Part shown: positions 1 through 9,341 of the stretch, piece after piece
Position numbering within the stretch: position 1 is the first letter of the stretch
Layout: each line of letters opens with the position of its first letter
Source of the DNA: an uncultured Bacteroidales bacterium
Lineage (GTDB): Bacteria > Bacteroidota > Bacteroidia > Bacteroidales > P3
Reading direction: 5' to 3'
Assembly: GCA_947176325.1 (NCBI GenBank)
Contig: CAMWQD010000004.1
Coordinates: 1-21,775 of the forward strand
DNA length: 21,775 bases
Program-made: the position numbers and the translations under genes
Notes under the pieces: model-generated
Told to the model about the DNA's origin: nothing
What the model saw: only the letters and a program-made list of their open reading frames with translations
Database searches by the model: none

Positions 1-26
1 CAGGAAGCAATAACTTCGTTCTCTCG

Positions 27-66
27 GCAGAGCCAACCTGCAAGCAAAGCTTGCGTTTGTCTCTGC
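27..66. repeat. Imperfect hairpin upstream of enolase
   Basis: An outer 6-bp stem pairs 27-32 (GCAGAG) with 61-66 (CTCTGC). An inner 6-bp stem pairs 40-45 (GCAAGC) with 49-54 (GCTTGC) around an AAA loop. Three more pairs (35-37 with 55-57) lie between them. A T-rich stretch follows at 73-78. It could be the terminator of a gene left of the window or a regulatory structure at the enolase promoter, since the proposed -33 element lies inside the right arm. The pairing is seen directly; the role is inferred. Confidence 0.5.
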
Positions 67-87
67 GCTCAACTTTTTGTACTTTCG
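56..87 (+). promoter_or_regulatory. Predicted Bacteroidetes-type promoter for enolase
   Basis: TTTG at 56-59 is followed after 20 bases by TACTTTCG at 80-87, one mismatch from the TAnnTTTG -7 element used by the Bacteroidetes primary sigma factor. The expected transcription start near 93-95 leaves a leader of about 25 nt before the ATG at 119. No Shine-Dalgarno sequence is evident there; an A-rich leader without one is usual in this phylum. Confidence 0.6.
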
Positions 88-118
88 CGCCACTTAAAAC
101 CTACAATAATTTAAAAAG

Positions 119-1411
<1,293 letters not shown>

Positions 1412-1432
1412 TCTACAAGTTTTCGGGAACGG

Positions 1433-1461
1433 AAAAGCGGCGGATTTTTTCCGCCGCTTTT
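1433..1461 (+). terminator. Intrinsic terminator of enolase
   Basis: A perfect 12-bp stem pairs AAAAGCGGCGGA (1433-1444) with TCCGCCGCTTTT (1450-1461) around a five-T loop. The descending arm ends in a run of T (1458-1462). The A/T outer pairs make it nearly symmetric, so it might also act weakly on the other strand, but no minus-strand gene ends here. Confidence 0.9.
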
Positions 1462-1463
1462 TC

Positions 1464-1471
1464 TATATTTG
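1464..1471 (+). promoter_or_regulatory. Predicted -7 element for the patatin gene
   Basis: TATATTTG matches TAnnTTTG exactly and begins two bases after the enolase terminator. No TTTG occurs at the usual distance upstream, where the terminator stem lies. The expected transcription start near 1478 lies 9 bases before the ATG at 1487 and downstream of the in-frame TTG at 1469, so the ATG is the better start. Confidence 0.5.
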
Positions 1472-1486
1472 CGCTTCGTGTCGCGT

Positions 1487-3826
1487 ATGCAGAAAATATC
1501 ATTCCCTTTGCTTGTTTTTCTCGGCGTGTTGTTGGGAAACACAAGTCTTCGGGCGCAATCCCGTCCCGACGAGGGGAGTTTTTTTTCCGTTTTTCAAACG
1601 GATACGTCCATTCGCGACGGCAATCTCGGCAACAAGGGTGTCCGCCCGCGGGTGGGATTGGTCTTGAGCGGGGGCGGTGCCAAGGGCATCGCGCACGTGG
1701 GGGCGTTGAAGGTTATCGAGGAGTTAGGCATTCCGATTGATTTTGTGGGGGGCACGAGCATGGGCTCTATCGTGGGCGGTCTGTATGCCTACGGCTATTC
1801 GGCGCATCAGCTCGACTCCATTTTCCTGGCCGCCGACTGGAGGCTGTTGCTCAACGACCAGCCCGAATGGACGGATGTCTTCTACGAAGACAAAAAAAAC
1901 TATATGCTGAGCCTGCCCTTCGACTTCAAGAGCGACAAGTCGATTGTGCCCATCGGATTCCTGCGCGGCCAGCACATCAACAACCTTTTCTATACCCTCA
2001 CCTCGCAATCCTGTCACTACAAGACCTACCGGGATTTCAACATTCCTTTCTTTTGCGTGGGCGCCAATATCGTGAACGGGCAGGCCGTCTACATGGACAG
2101 CGGCAACCTTGCCATGTCGATGCGGGCGAGCATGGCCGTGCCGGGAGTGTTCGCGCCCGTGAAGATGGACACGATGATTTTGGTGGACGGCGGGGTGCTC
2201 AATAACTTTCCCGTGGATATCATGCGCGAAAGAGGCGCCGATATCGTCATCGGGGTGGATGTGGGTTTTTCGTATGCGGGGGCGGAACGCGCCACCAGTT
2301 TTCTCGGGGTTTTGGAAGAAGTGGTGTTTATGGGTGCCAAGAACCGCGTACTCAACAACCGCAAGATGTGCGATGTGTTGATACGCCCCAACATGAAGGG
2401 GTTCAACACCACCAGTTTCGGGCAGGCCGACTCGCTTCTGCTGCGGGGCGAACAGGCGGCGCGCAGTCCCGAAATCTACGCCCAACTGAAGGCGCTGGCC
2501 GACTATCTCAAGGACTATGCGCCGGATCCGGAAAAGGAGAAGCGTCCCTACCTGCCTCCCGAGCAGATTTTCGTAACCGAAATACGCTACGAGGGGTTGA
2601 AGAAATACAACGAGAACTTCATTCACCAATCTTTGCAGGTGGAGGTGAACAAGTGGAACAAATTGGACGACATCCTCGAGGGTATCAACCGTGTGTACGG
2701 CACCAATGTGTTCAGTTCGGTGACGTATGAGCTCAAGCAAGACCCCGACCGTTTGGACGGCACGATATTGGTGGTGCGTCTGGAGGAATCGCCCGTCAAT
2801 TCGTTCAAGGTGGGCGTGCGCTACGACAACGACCGTTCCGCCGCGCTTTTGGCCGGCGTAAAATTCCGCAACCTCGGCTTCCGGAACTCGGCCTTGACCG
2901 TTGATGTGGAGCTGTCGAGAATGGTGGCCGCCCGCGTCGACTATTCGGTGCGTCCCAATTGGAGACGGCACAAAAAAGGCTATTCGCTGTGGACGCCGAG
3001 CGCCAACGTCAGTTTCGAATATTATCGGGTGAGCAGTTATCTCTACCGCGACCCCGACGACTTCCGCATCCAAACGTCGGAGGTGCGCTCCAACCGCTAC
3101 AAGGTGCGTCTCTACGGGCAGTCCAATTGGAAACTCAATGTTTTGGGCGGGGGTATCGGCTACGAATACGCTTTCAACAAGGAGTTTTCTTCGGATTCTC
3201 CCCTGCGGAACGATGTGTTCAACAACTCGTATGTATTCCCGTATCTCTACTTCAAGCACAACAGTTACAACGCCAAATTCTATCCTACCAAGGGTTCGAA
3301 GATGAATCTGGAGGTGAACCTGCCCGTGAAGGTGGGGCGGGACGGCGACAGGCAGAATGCCGCGCCTTTGTTCCTGAGCGCTTATTGGACATCCGATTTC
3401 GCTATCGGCATCGGCAAGCATTTTGCGCTCTATCCCGGTTTCACGCTCGGGGCCATTCTCTTCAACAACGGAAAGAACATTCCCATTCAGCAACAGTTCT
3501 TCCAAGGCAGCTGCGCCGATATTTCCGGCTGGTATCATTCGGTTCTGCCGGGCGTGCAGCTGGGGCAATCGAGCGGTTACGAACTCATCAATGTGCGTCT
3601 TACCGCACAAATCATGCTCTTCAAGAATCTGTATCTGAGCCTGCGCGGGGGCATCGGCAAGGCGGAATATGAATTGATAGACATGGTGCGTCGTTGGGAT
3701 CGTCTGCTCTATGGCGGCAACATCGGAATTTCGTACAACACGCCCGTGGGCCCGGTGGGTTTGAGCTTCCAAACATCCAACGTGCATAGTTTCAACGTTT
3801 TCTTAAATATCGGATATTGGTTCTGA
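1487..3826 (+). CDS. Outer-membrane patatin-like phospholipase with POTRA and Omp85 barrel
   Basis: A 779-residue protein with three parts. Residues 1-24 form a signal peptide (hydrophobic core, then LRAQS). Residues about 55-345 are a patatin domain with oxyanion loop GGGAKG (62-67), nucleophile S91 in GTSMG and D234 in the DGG motif, so the Ser-Asp dyad is intact. From about 365 there is a POTRA-like segment and then a surface-antigen beta barrel ending in an aromatic residue (GYWF), as expected for BAM-inserted proteins. This matches the PlpD-like (type Vd) architecture. The likely activity is phospholipid hydrolysis at or outside the outer membrane; substrate unknown. An in-frame TTG at 1469 lies inside the promoter, so the ATG at 1487 is preferred. 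No clear terminator follows, so some readthrough into holB is possible. Confidence 0.9.
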   Translation: MQKISFPLLVFLGVLLGNTSLRAQSRPDEGSFFSVFQTDTSIRDGNLGNKGVRPRVGLVLSGGGAKGIAHVGALKVIEELGIPIDFVGGTSMGSIVGGLYAYGYSAHQLDSIFLAADWRLLLNDQPEWTDVFYEDKKNYMLSLPFDFKSDKSIVPIGFLRGQHINNLFYTLTSQSCHYKTYRDFNIPFFCVGANIVNGQAVYMDSGNLAMSMRASMAVPGVFAPVKMDTMILVDGGVLNNFPVDIMRERGADIVIGVDVGFSYAGAERATSFLGVLEEVVFMGAKNRVLNNRKMCDVLIRPNMKGFNTTSFGQADSLLLRGEQAARSPEIYAQLKALADYLKDYAPDPEKEKRPYLPPEQIFVTEIRYEGLKKYNENFIHQSLQVEVNKWNKLDDILEGINRVYGTNVFSSVTYELKQDPDRLDGTILVVRLEESPVNSFKVGVRYDNDRSAALLAGVKFRNLGFRNSALTVDVELSRMVAARVDYSVRPNWRRHKKGYSLWTPSANVSFEYYRVSSYLYRDPDDFRIQTSEVRSNRYKVRLYGQSNWKLNVLGGGIGYEYAFNKEFSSDSPLRNDVFNNSYVFPYLYFKHNSYNAKFYPTKGSKMNLEVNLPVKVGRDGDRQNAAPLFLSAYWTSDFAIGIGKHFALYPGFTLGAILFNNGKNIPIQQQFFQGSCADISGWYHSVLPGVQLGQSSGYELINVRLTAQIMLFKNLYLSLRGGIGKAEYELIDMVRRWDRLLYGGNIGISYNTPVGPVGLSFQTSNVHSFNVFLNIGYWF

Positions 3827-3830
3827 GCCT

Positions 3831-3862
3831 CTTGCAATAAAGCGGGTTTTACGTTAACTTTG
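3831..3862 (+). promoter_or_regulatory. Predicted promoter of the holB-ricT-gldH-PBP1A operon
   Basis: TAACTTTG (3855-3862) is a perfect -7 element. CTTG (3831-3834), one mismatch from TTTG, stands exactly 20 bases upstream. The -33 box starts five bases after the patatin stop codon. The expected start near 3869 gives a leader of about 14 nt before the ATG at 3883. Confidence 0.65.
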
Positions 3863-3882
3863 TAGGATTTCAGTATCCGCTT

Positions 3883-5088
3883 ATGTTGTTTCGCCAGATA
3901 GTTGGACAAAAGGAACTCATAGAGAGTTTGATAAAGGCCGTTTCTTTGGGCAGGGTGCCCCATGCCCAGTTGTTTTGGGGGCCCGAAGGCAACGAGAAAC
4001 TTGCCTTGGCGTTGGCCTATGCGCAATACCTCAACTGCACGAACAGGCTCTATGCTTCGCAGGGGGCGGACTTGGGCGGGCTTTCGTCGGATTCGTGCGG
4101 ACAATGCCCTTCCTGCCGCAAGTTCGAAAAACTGGTTCACCCCGACCTGCACTTCATCTATCCCAACAATATCAACGGGGGCTCGGTGAAGAAGGATTCC
4201 CAAAGTTTGGATTATATCGACCTCTGGCGCGAAACGCTTCTGAAGAACGATGCGGAATTCAGCTATAACGAGTGGATTGAGAAAATGGATATAGGCGACC
4301 GCCAGGCCATTATCAACATTCGCGACTGCGGCAGGATTTTGCAGACCTTGAGCCTGAAATCGTCGGAGGCAAGATTCCGTATCATCGTGATTTGGATGAT
4401 TGAGAAACTCAGTCCCACGATTGCGTCCACGCTCTTGAAGACTTTGGAGGAGCCCGAGCCGCAAACGGTTTTCCTCTTGGTTTCGGAAAACACGGATCAA
4501 ATCCTGCCTACGATTCTGAGCCGGACGCAAATGGTGAAGGTGCCGCGTATCGAGAACGCCGATATTGAGCGGCATCTGTTGGCGCGGGGTGTGGAGGCGG
4601 CCACGGCGCACCGTGCCGCCGGGGAGAGTTCGGGCAATCTGATTACCGCCCGTCTGCGTTGTTCGCACAACGAAATCCGCGAGAATTTCCACGCGAGTTT
4701 CGCCGATTGGATGCGTCTGTGCTTTAGGGTGGACATGCCTGCCCTGGTGGCTTTTGCCGAGCGGCAGAAATCCTTGGGGAGAGAAAATCTCAAGTTCTTC
4801 TTCGAACATTGCATGGACGAGATTCATGCCTGCCTCCTTATCGGAAACAACTGCGCCGACAAGGTGTTTGCCGATGCGGAAGAAAAGAAGTTCTGGACGA
4901 ATTTTTCGAAATTCGTGACCGGAGAAAACATAAATCATTATTACAAAATTTTTGACGATGCCATTTTTGCCGTGGGACGTAATGCCTATGTGCCGACGCT
5001 GATTACCGACATGAGCATGGAACTCTGCCGGGTATTGGCCGCGGCGCAACAGGCCTTGAAGAAGGCGGGAAATGGCGCGAAAGCATAG
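3883..5088 (+). CDS. holB: DNA polymerase III subunit delta prime
   Basis: Clamp-loader AAA+ subunit of 401 residues; it helps place the sliding clamp on primed DNA. The N-terminus (FRQIVGQKELIESL, then GRVPHAQLFWGPEG) is typical. The P-loop region (33-39, GPEGNEK) lacks GKT, so ATP binding is unlikely, as in the non-hydrolysing E. coli delta prime. Four cysteines (C52, C72, C75, C78, the last three as CxxCxxC) form the expected zinc module. LLKTLEEP and LPTILSRTQ correspond to the Walker B and sensor regions. Six bases separate its stop from ricT; holB followed by ricT/yaaT is a pairing also known in Firmicutes. The C-terminal third is less conserved and I cannot assign motifs there. Confidence 0.9.
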   Translation: MLFRQIVGQKELIESLIKAVSLGRVPHAQLFWGPEGNEKLALALAYAQYLNCTNRLYASQGADLGGLSSDSCGQCPSCRKFEKLVHPDLHFIYPNNINGGSVKKDSQSLDYIDLWRETLLKNDAEFSYNEWIEKMDIGDRQAIINIRDCGRILQTLSLKSSEARFRIIVIWMIEKLSPTIASTLLKTLEEPEPQTVFLLVSENTDQILPTILSRTQMVKVPRIENADIERHLLARGVEAATAHRAAGESSGNLITARLRCSHNEIRENFHASFADWMRLCFRVDMPALVAFAERQKSLGRENLKFFFEHCMDEIHACLLIGNNCADKVFADAEEKKFWTNFSKFVTGENINHYYKIFDDAIFAVGRNAYVPTLITDMSMELCRVLAAAQQALKKAGNGAKA

Positions 5089-5094
5089 AAAGTT

Positions 5095-6534
5095 ATGGAA
5101 GAAAACGAAGTATCTACTCCCAAGAAGAAGCCCTACAAGGATTTGAGTGAAGAGCTGGAGGCGCCCCGTGCGGAAATCCCCGACTTGAACGACTTTAATC
5201 AAGACGAGATTTTCGGGCGCATGAATACTTGCGAGAACATCTACAACAGCCGTGGTCTGGCAAAGGCGCCCCGCGAGGAGGAATCGGGCCGCGACCGCTA
5301 TGTGCAGATGTGTCGGTGCGCGCAGATGCACAGTTACGAATGGACGGATCTTTTTCCCAATCTGAGCGCGGGAAGCGACTTCCCCATCGTGCAGGTTCGT
5401 TTCAAGAATACGCACAAAGACTTTTTCCGTCTGCCCGAAAATGAAGACGGCAAGTCTTTCGCCACGGGCGACGTAGTGGTGGTGGAGGCAGCCAACGGTC
5501 ACGATACGGGTGTGATTTCGCTGCGCGGTGAATTGGTGCGTCTGCAACTCAAGAAAAAAGGGATTTCCGATATATCGGCCCTGCGGAAAATCGTGCGCAA
5601 GGCGCGTCCCAACGACCTCGACAAATGGGTGGAGACCATACAGGCCGAAAAGGAGATGCAGCGTCGGGCGCGGGTGATTGCCGCCCAATTAGGGTTGAGC
5701 ATGAAAATCAACAATGTGGAAATTCAGGGCGACTTCACCAAAGCCATTTTCTACTACACGGCCGAAGACCGTGTGGATTTCCGCCAACTCATCAAGCTCT
5801 ATGCCGAGGAATTCAAGGTTCGGGTGGAGATGCGCCAAATCGGGGCGAGGCAGGAGTCGGGCACGCTCGGAGGCATCGGTTCCTGCGGGCGCGAGTTGTG
5901 CTGTGTGACGTTTTTGAATAATTTTTCTTCGGTGAGCACACACGCGGCAAGGCTTCAGCAGGTGTCGCTCAATCCGCAGAAACTGGCCGGGCAGTGCAGC
6001 AAGCTCAAATGCTGCCTCAACTACGAATACGATGTGTATCGCGATGCGATGAAGACCATGCCCGACGCTTCGGTGATACTGCATACCGAAAACGGCGATG
6101 CGCGGTGTATCAAAATCGACCCGCTCAAACGCACCCTCACCTACGTTTACGAGGAATCGCACGGCAATATCGAGTTGACCGCCGACCGTGTGTTCGACAT
6201 CATCGCAAAGAACAAGGAGGGTGTGACGGTGGGCAGTCTGGTGGATTTCGTGAAGCCCGACACGGAAAAGACCGAACCGAAAATCAACTTCCAGAATGTG
6301 GTGGGCCAAGACGACCTGACCCGCTTCGACAAACCCAAGAACAACAAGGGAAAGGGGCGCGAGAAGCGCACCTTGTCGAAACCTGTGCCGGCAAACAAAG
6401 CCGCGTCGGAAGGGAAACCGTCGGCCGAGGGCAAGACCGTGGGCAAGCCTGTGGGCAGGCCGGTACGCACCTTGCAGAAACCTGTTTTGAAAAACGCTTC
6501 AAACAACGCTTCGCATGACACTGCTCAAAAATAA
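5095..6534 (+). CDS. ricT: PSP1/RicT (YaaT)-family protein
   Basis: 479 residues. The PSP1 domain lies at roughly 95-315 and carries two Cx4CC motifs: C264-C269-C270 (IGSCGRELCC) and C301-C306-C307 (GQCSKLKCC). In Bacillus the equivalent cysteines take part in iron-sulfur binding by the RicA-RicF-RicT complex, which affects RNase Y-dependent mRNA processing. An N-terminal extension of about 95 residues has additional cysteines (C46, C73, C75). The last 75 residues or so are rich in Lys, Pro and Gly with a repeated R-T-L-x-K-P-V element, probably disordered and possibly RNA-binding. It lies between holB and gldH. Family assignment is firm; the role in Bacteroidota is inferred and untested here. 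Confidence 0.88.
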   Translation: MEENEVSTPKKKPYKDLSEELEAPRAEIPDLNDFNQDEIFGRMNTCENIYNSRGLAKAPREEESGRDRYVQMCRCAQMHSYEWTDLFPNLSAGSDFPIVQVRFKNTHKDFFRLPENEDGKSFATGDVVVVEAANGHDTGVISLRGELVRLQLKKKGISDISALRKIVRKARPNDLDKWVETIQAEKEMQRRARVIAAQLGLSMKINNVEIQGDFTKAIFYYTAEDRVDFRQLIKLYAEEFKVRVEMRQIGARQESGTLGGIGSCGRELCCVTFLNNFSSVSTHAARLQQVSLNPQKLAGQCSKLKCCLNYEYDVYRDAMKTMPDASVILHTENGDARCIKIDPLKRTLTYVYEESHGNIELTADRVFDIIAKNKEGVTVGSLVDFVKPDTEKTEPKINFQNVVGQDDLTRFDKPKNNKGKGREKRTLSKPVPANKAASEGKPSAEGKTVGKPVGRPVRTLQKPVLKNASNNASHDTAQK

Positions 6535-7018
6535 ATGGCTTCGGATTTGCAGAAACTTGGCCGGGGTGCTTTGTCTCTGTTTCGCGGCGGCTTCCTGCGG
6601 TTCGAAGAACCTGTTGGACGAAACCGGCGAGACGCCTCTCCCCGCGTGGGAATACGATGAACCCGTATGCTTCGGGTTCTTTCTGAACGCCCCCGATACC
6701 GCCCTGCCTTGCGATTTGATATTCAGCCTCAAGCATACCGGAGACTTCGCTTGGTCGAATGCCTTTTTTCTCATCACCACGGTCTTTCCCGACATGAACA
6801 CTTCCGTCGATACGTTGGAGTGTCTTCTTGCGGAGCCGTCGGGGCGTTGGTACGGCGACCGTTTGGGAAAATACTACTCGATGAGCGTGCTCTACAAACA
6901 GGGCATCCGTTTCCCCATGCCGGGCGAATATCGCTTTGTCATTCAGCACGCCATGCGGGACGACGCATTGAAGAACATCACGGCGGTGGGATTGAAAATC
7001 TCTCCGACAGAACGTTAG
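6515..7018 (+). CDS. gldH: GldH-type lipoprotein
   Basis: A 167-residue lipoprotein: N-terminal basic and hydrophobic segment, then lipobox AASC with the acylated Cys at residue 28. The body fits the GldH family (TVFPDMNTSVDTLECLLAE, then SGRWYGDRLGKYY, ending in a beta-rich region with RFPMPGEYRFVIQHAMR). GldH is needed for gliding in Flavobacterium johnsoniae, but homologues are kept in non-gliding Bacteroidota, so motility should not be inferred. The start codon lies 20 bases inside the ricT reading frame, suggesting translational coupling; no later in-frame ATG would keep the lipoprotein signal. There is no acidic stretch right after the Cys of the kind that marks surface-exported lipoproteins. 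Confidence 0.85.
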   Translation: MTLLKNKWLRICRNLAGVLCLCFAAASCGSKNLLDETGETPLPAWEYDEPVCFGFFLNAPDTALPCDLIFSLKHTGDFAWSNAFFLITTVFPDMNTSVDTLECLLAEPSGRWYGDRLGKYYSMSVLYKQGIRFPMPGEYRFVIQHAMRDDALKNITAVGLKISPTER

Positions 7019-7046
7019 CCGGCAAGGCTCTAAAAACATTGGACGC

Positions 7047-9335
7047 ATGAAAGAGAAAATCCAAGACGACGATTTTTCGAGATACCGCAATATCCTTTGG
7101 GCTGTTTTCGGCTCGATGATAGGCTTGGTCGTTGCCATTTTCTTGCTTATCGGCTCGGGAACCTTGGGCTTTATGCCTTCTTTTGAAGATTTGGAAAACC
7201 CCGAAAGCAACCTGGCGTCCGAGATTCTTTCTTCCGACCAAATCATCTTGGGTTCGTATTATGTGGAAAACCGCTCGAATGTGGAGTTCAGCGAGCTTTC
7301 GCCCTATCTGGTGCAAGCCCTGATAGCCACCGAAGACATCCGTTTCTACACGCACAGCGGCGTGGATTTGCGCTCGTTGGGGCGGGTGCTTTTCAAAACT
7401 ATCCTGAGCCGCGACAAAAGCTCGGGCGGCGGCAGCACAATTACCCAACAGTTGGCCAAGAACCTTTTTCCCCGCAAAGACCTCGGAAAAATCGGACTGG
7501 CTTTCCGCAAGTTCAAGGAATGGGTGATTGCCGCCAAATTGGAGCGCAACTATGCCAAGGACGAAATCATCGCCATGTATTTCAACACCATGGATTTCGG
7601 AAACAACGCCTATGGCATCAAGACCGCCGCGCAGACCTATTACGGCAAACATCCCTCGGAATTGGATATTGACGAAGCGGCCGTATTGGTGGGTATGCTC
7701 AAGGCCACTTCCTACTACAATCCCGTGCGCCGTCCCGAAAAGGCCCTGCAAAGGCGCAACGTGGTGTTCTCTCAAATGTTGAAGGCCGGTTATCTCACCG
7801 AGGAGCAGTTTGCGGAATACTCGCAGAAGCCCATCGACATGAGCCGTTTCTCGCGGCAGACACACGAGGAGGGCTTGGCCACCTATTTCCGCGAATACCT
7901 GCGCCAATGGCTCACCGAATGGTGCAATACCCACCGCAAGGCCGACGGTTCGCGCTACAACTTGTATAAAGATGGTTTGAAAATCTATACCACCATCAAT
8001 TCGCGCTTGCAGAAACATGCCGAAGACGCGGTGCGGGAATGGATAGGCGGCACCTTGCAGAACGATTTTTATCGGGATGTGAGGGGAAAGTATGCACCGT
8101 TTTCCTCCGATTTGACGAAAGACGAGGTAAACAAGTTCATGGTGCAGGCCATGAAGAATTCCGACCGCTACAAGGCGATGAAGAAAGCGGGGTCGTCGCA
8201 TAAGGAAATCGAAGAGGCGTTTCACACCAAGGTGAGGATGAAGGTGTTTTCCTGGCACGGCGAGATAGATACCGTGATGAGCCCGTGGGATTCGCTCTGG
8301 TATCACAAATGGTTCCTGCATTGCGGCCTGATGTCGGTGGAGCCGCAGACGGGTTATGTGCGCGCCTATGTGGGCGATATAGACTACAAGTATTTCAAGT
8401 ATGATAATGTGACGCAGGGACGGCGGCAGGTGGGTTCCACATTCAAGCCCTTTGTCTATACGTTGGCCATGCAGGAAGGGGAATTCCTGCCTTGCACGCA
8501 GGTGCCCAACGTGCCGGTATGTATTCCGCTTTTCGACGGCACCGAATGGTGTCCCACCAACTCGGGACACGCGCGCGAGGGCGAAATGGTGAGTCTTCGT
8601 TGGGCTCTGGCCAATTCGGTGAACTTCATTTCGGCCTACCTCATCAAGCGTTTCCCGCCCGAAGCGGTCATCAATCTGGTGCGCCAAATGGGCATCACGG
8701 CTCCTATGGAAGCGGTGCCGTCCATTTGTTTGGGCACTATGGATATTTCGGTGAAGGAAATGACGAGCGCCATGAGCACCTATGCCAACAAGGGCATTCA
8801 TATCGAACCTATTTTCGTGACCCGCATCGAGGATAAGAACGGTTTGGTGCTGGAGAACTTCACCCCGAAGCATCAGGAGGCCATGAGCGAGAAAACGGCC
8901 TATCTGATGTTGGATCTGATGCGGGGCGTGGTGGATGAAGGCAGTGCGGGACGTTTGCGGTGGCGTTACGGCTTGACGCAGGCTATCGCCGGCAAGACAG
9001 GTACCACGCAGAACCACTCGGACGCTTGGTTCATGGGCATTACGCCCACCCTCACCACGGGCGTATGGGTGGGAGGCGAATTACGCTCCATTCACTTCAA
9101 CAGCATGCGGTTGGGGCAAGGTGCCAATGCGGCTCTCCCCATATGGGGCATCTATATGAAAAATGTCTATGAAGATCCCGAACTGAATTTCCCGCAGGAG
9201 GATTTCGCCGCTCCCGAAGGGCTCAATATCGACCTGCGTTGCAAAGGACAGGCCGCTCCCGAATCGGAAGACAGTCCGCGCGAAGACTACAAACCCGTCT
9301 CGGACGAAGACCTGAACCTGCACGAATTGATGTAA
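7047..9335 (+). CDS. mrcA: Class A penicillin-binding protein 1A (transglycosylase/transpeptidase)
   Basis: 762 residues. It polymerises and cross-links peptidoglycan at the outer face of the inner membrane. A short cytoplasmic tail precedes one membrane helix (about 16-38). The GT51 domain (about 70-250) has catalytic E96 in ATEDIRFY, the GGGSTITQQLAKN motif (127-139) and the KDEIIAMYFN segment. The transpeptidase domain (about 420-720) has S464-x-x-K467 in GSTFKPF, S524-V-N526 and K650-T-G-T. Both active sites look intact. A linker of about 100 charged residues (330-430) lies between the domains. It is the last gene of the holB operon, 28 bases after gldH. Its stop lies 6 bases from the stop of the convergent MurF-Alr gene. 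Confidence 0.95.
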   Translation: MKEKIQDDDFSRYRNILWAVFGSMIGLVVAIFLLIGSGTLGFMPSFEDLENPESNLASEILSSDQIILGSYYVENRSNVEFSELSPYLVQALIATEDIRFYTHSGVDLRSLGRVLFKTILSRDKSSGGGSTITQQLAKNLFPRKDLGKIGLAFRKFKEWVIAAKLERNYAKDEIIAMYFNTMDFGNNAYGIKTAAQTYYGKHPSELDIDEAAVLVGMLKATSYYNPVRRPEKALQRRNVVFSQMLKAGYLTEEQFAEYSQKPIDMSRFSRQTHEEGLATYFREYLRQWLTEWCNTHRKADGSRYNLYKDGLKIYTTINSRLQKHAEDAVREWIGGTLQNDFYRDVRGKYAPFSSDLTKDEVNKFMVQAMKNSDRYKAMKKAGSSHKEIEEAFHTKVRMKVFSWHGEIDTVMSPWDSLWYHKWFLHCGLMSVEPQTGYVRAYVGDIDYKYFKYDNVTQGRRQVGSTFKPFVYTLAMQEGEFLPCTQVPNVPVCIPLFDGTEWCPTNSGHAREGEMVSLRWALANSVNFISAYLIKRFPPEAVINLVRQMGITAPMEAVPSICLGTMDISVKEMTSAMSTYANKGIHIEPIFVTRIEDKNGLVLENFTPKHQEAMSEKTAYLMLDLMRGVVDEGSAGRLRWRYGLTQAIAGKTGTTQNHSDAWFMGITPTLTTGVWVGGELRSIHFNSMRLGQGANAALPIWGIYMKNVYEDPELNFPQEDFAAPEGLNIDLRCKGQAAPESEDSPREDYKPVSDEDLNLHELM

Positions 9336-9341
9336 GCGGTT

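Noticed and set aside
1469..1486. TTG start for the patatin protein, adding six residues.
   Set aside because: This TTG forms part of an exact -7 promoter element, and the ATG at 1487 starts a normal signal peptide.
1724..3787. A 687-codon open frame on the minus strand opposite the patatin gene.
   Set aside because: High-GC shadow of the real gene: Arg/His/Val-rich, no domain, no promoter. The plus frame has clear catalytic and barrel motifs.
3883..5088. Missing GKT in the holB P-loop as a sign of a broken gene.
   Set aside because: Delta prime subunits commonly lack ATPase function, and the zinc module and other regions are intact.
3709..5688. A 659-codon minus-strand open frame across holB and ricT.
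   Set aside because: It crosses two genuine genes and an operon promoter and shows no family similarity; it is an antisense shadow.
6978..9017. A 679-codon minus-strand open frame opposite PBP1A.
   Set aside because: Composition is typical of reverse-complement shadow; PBP1A motifs are complete on the plus strand.
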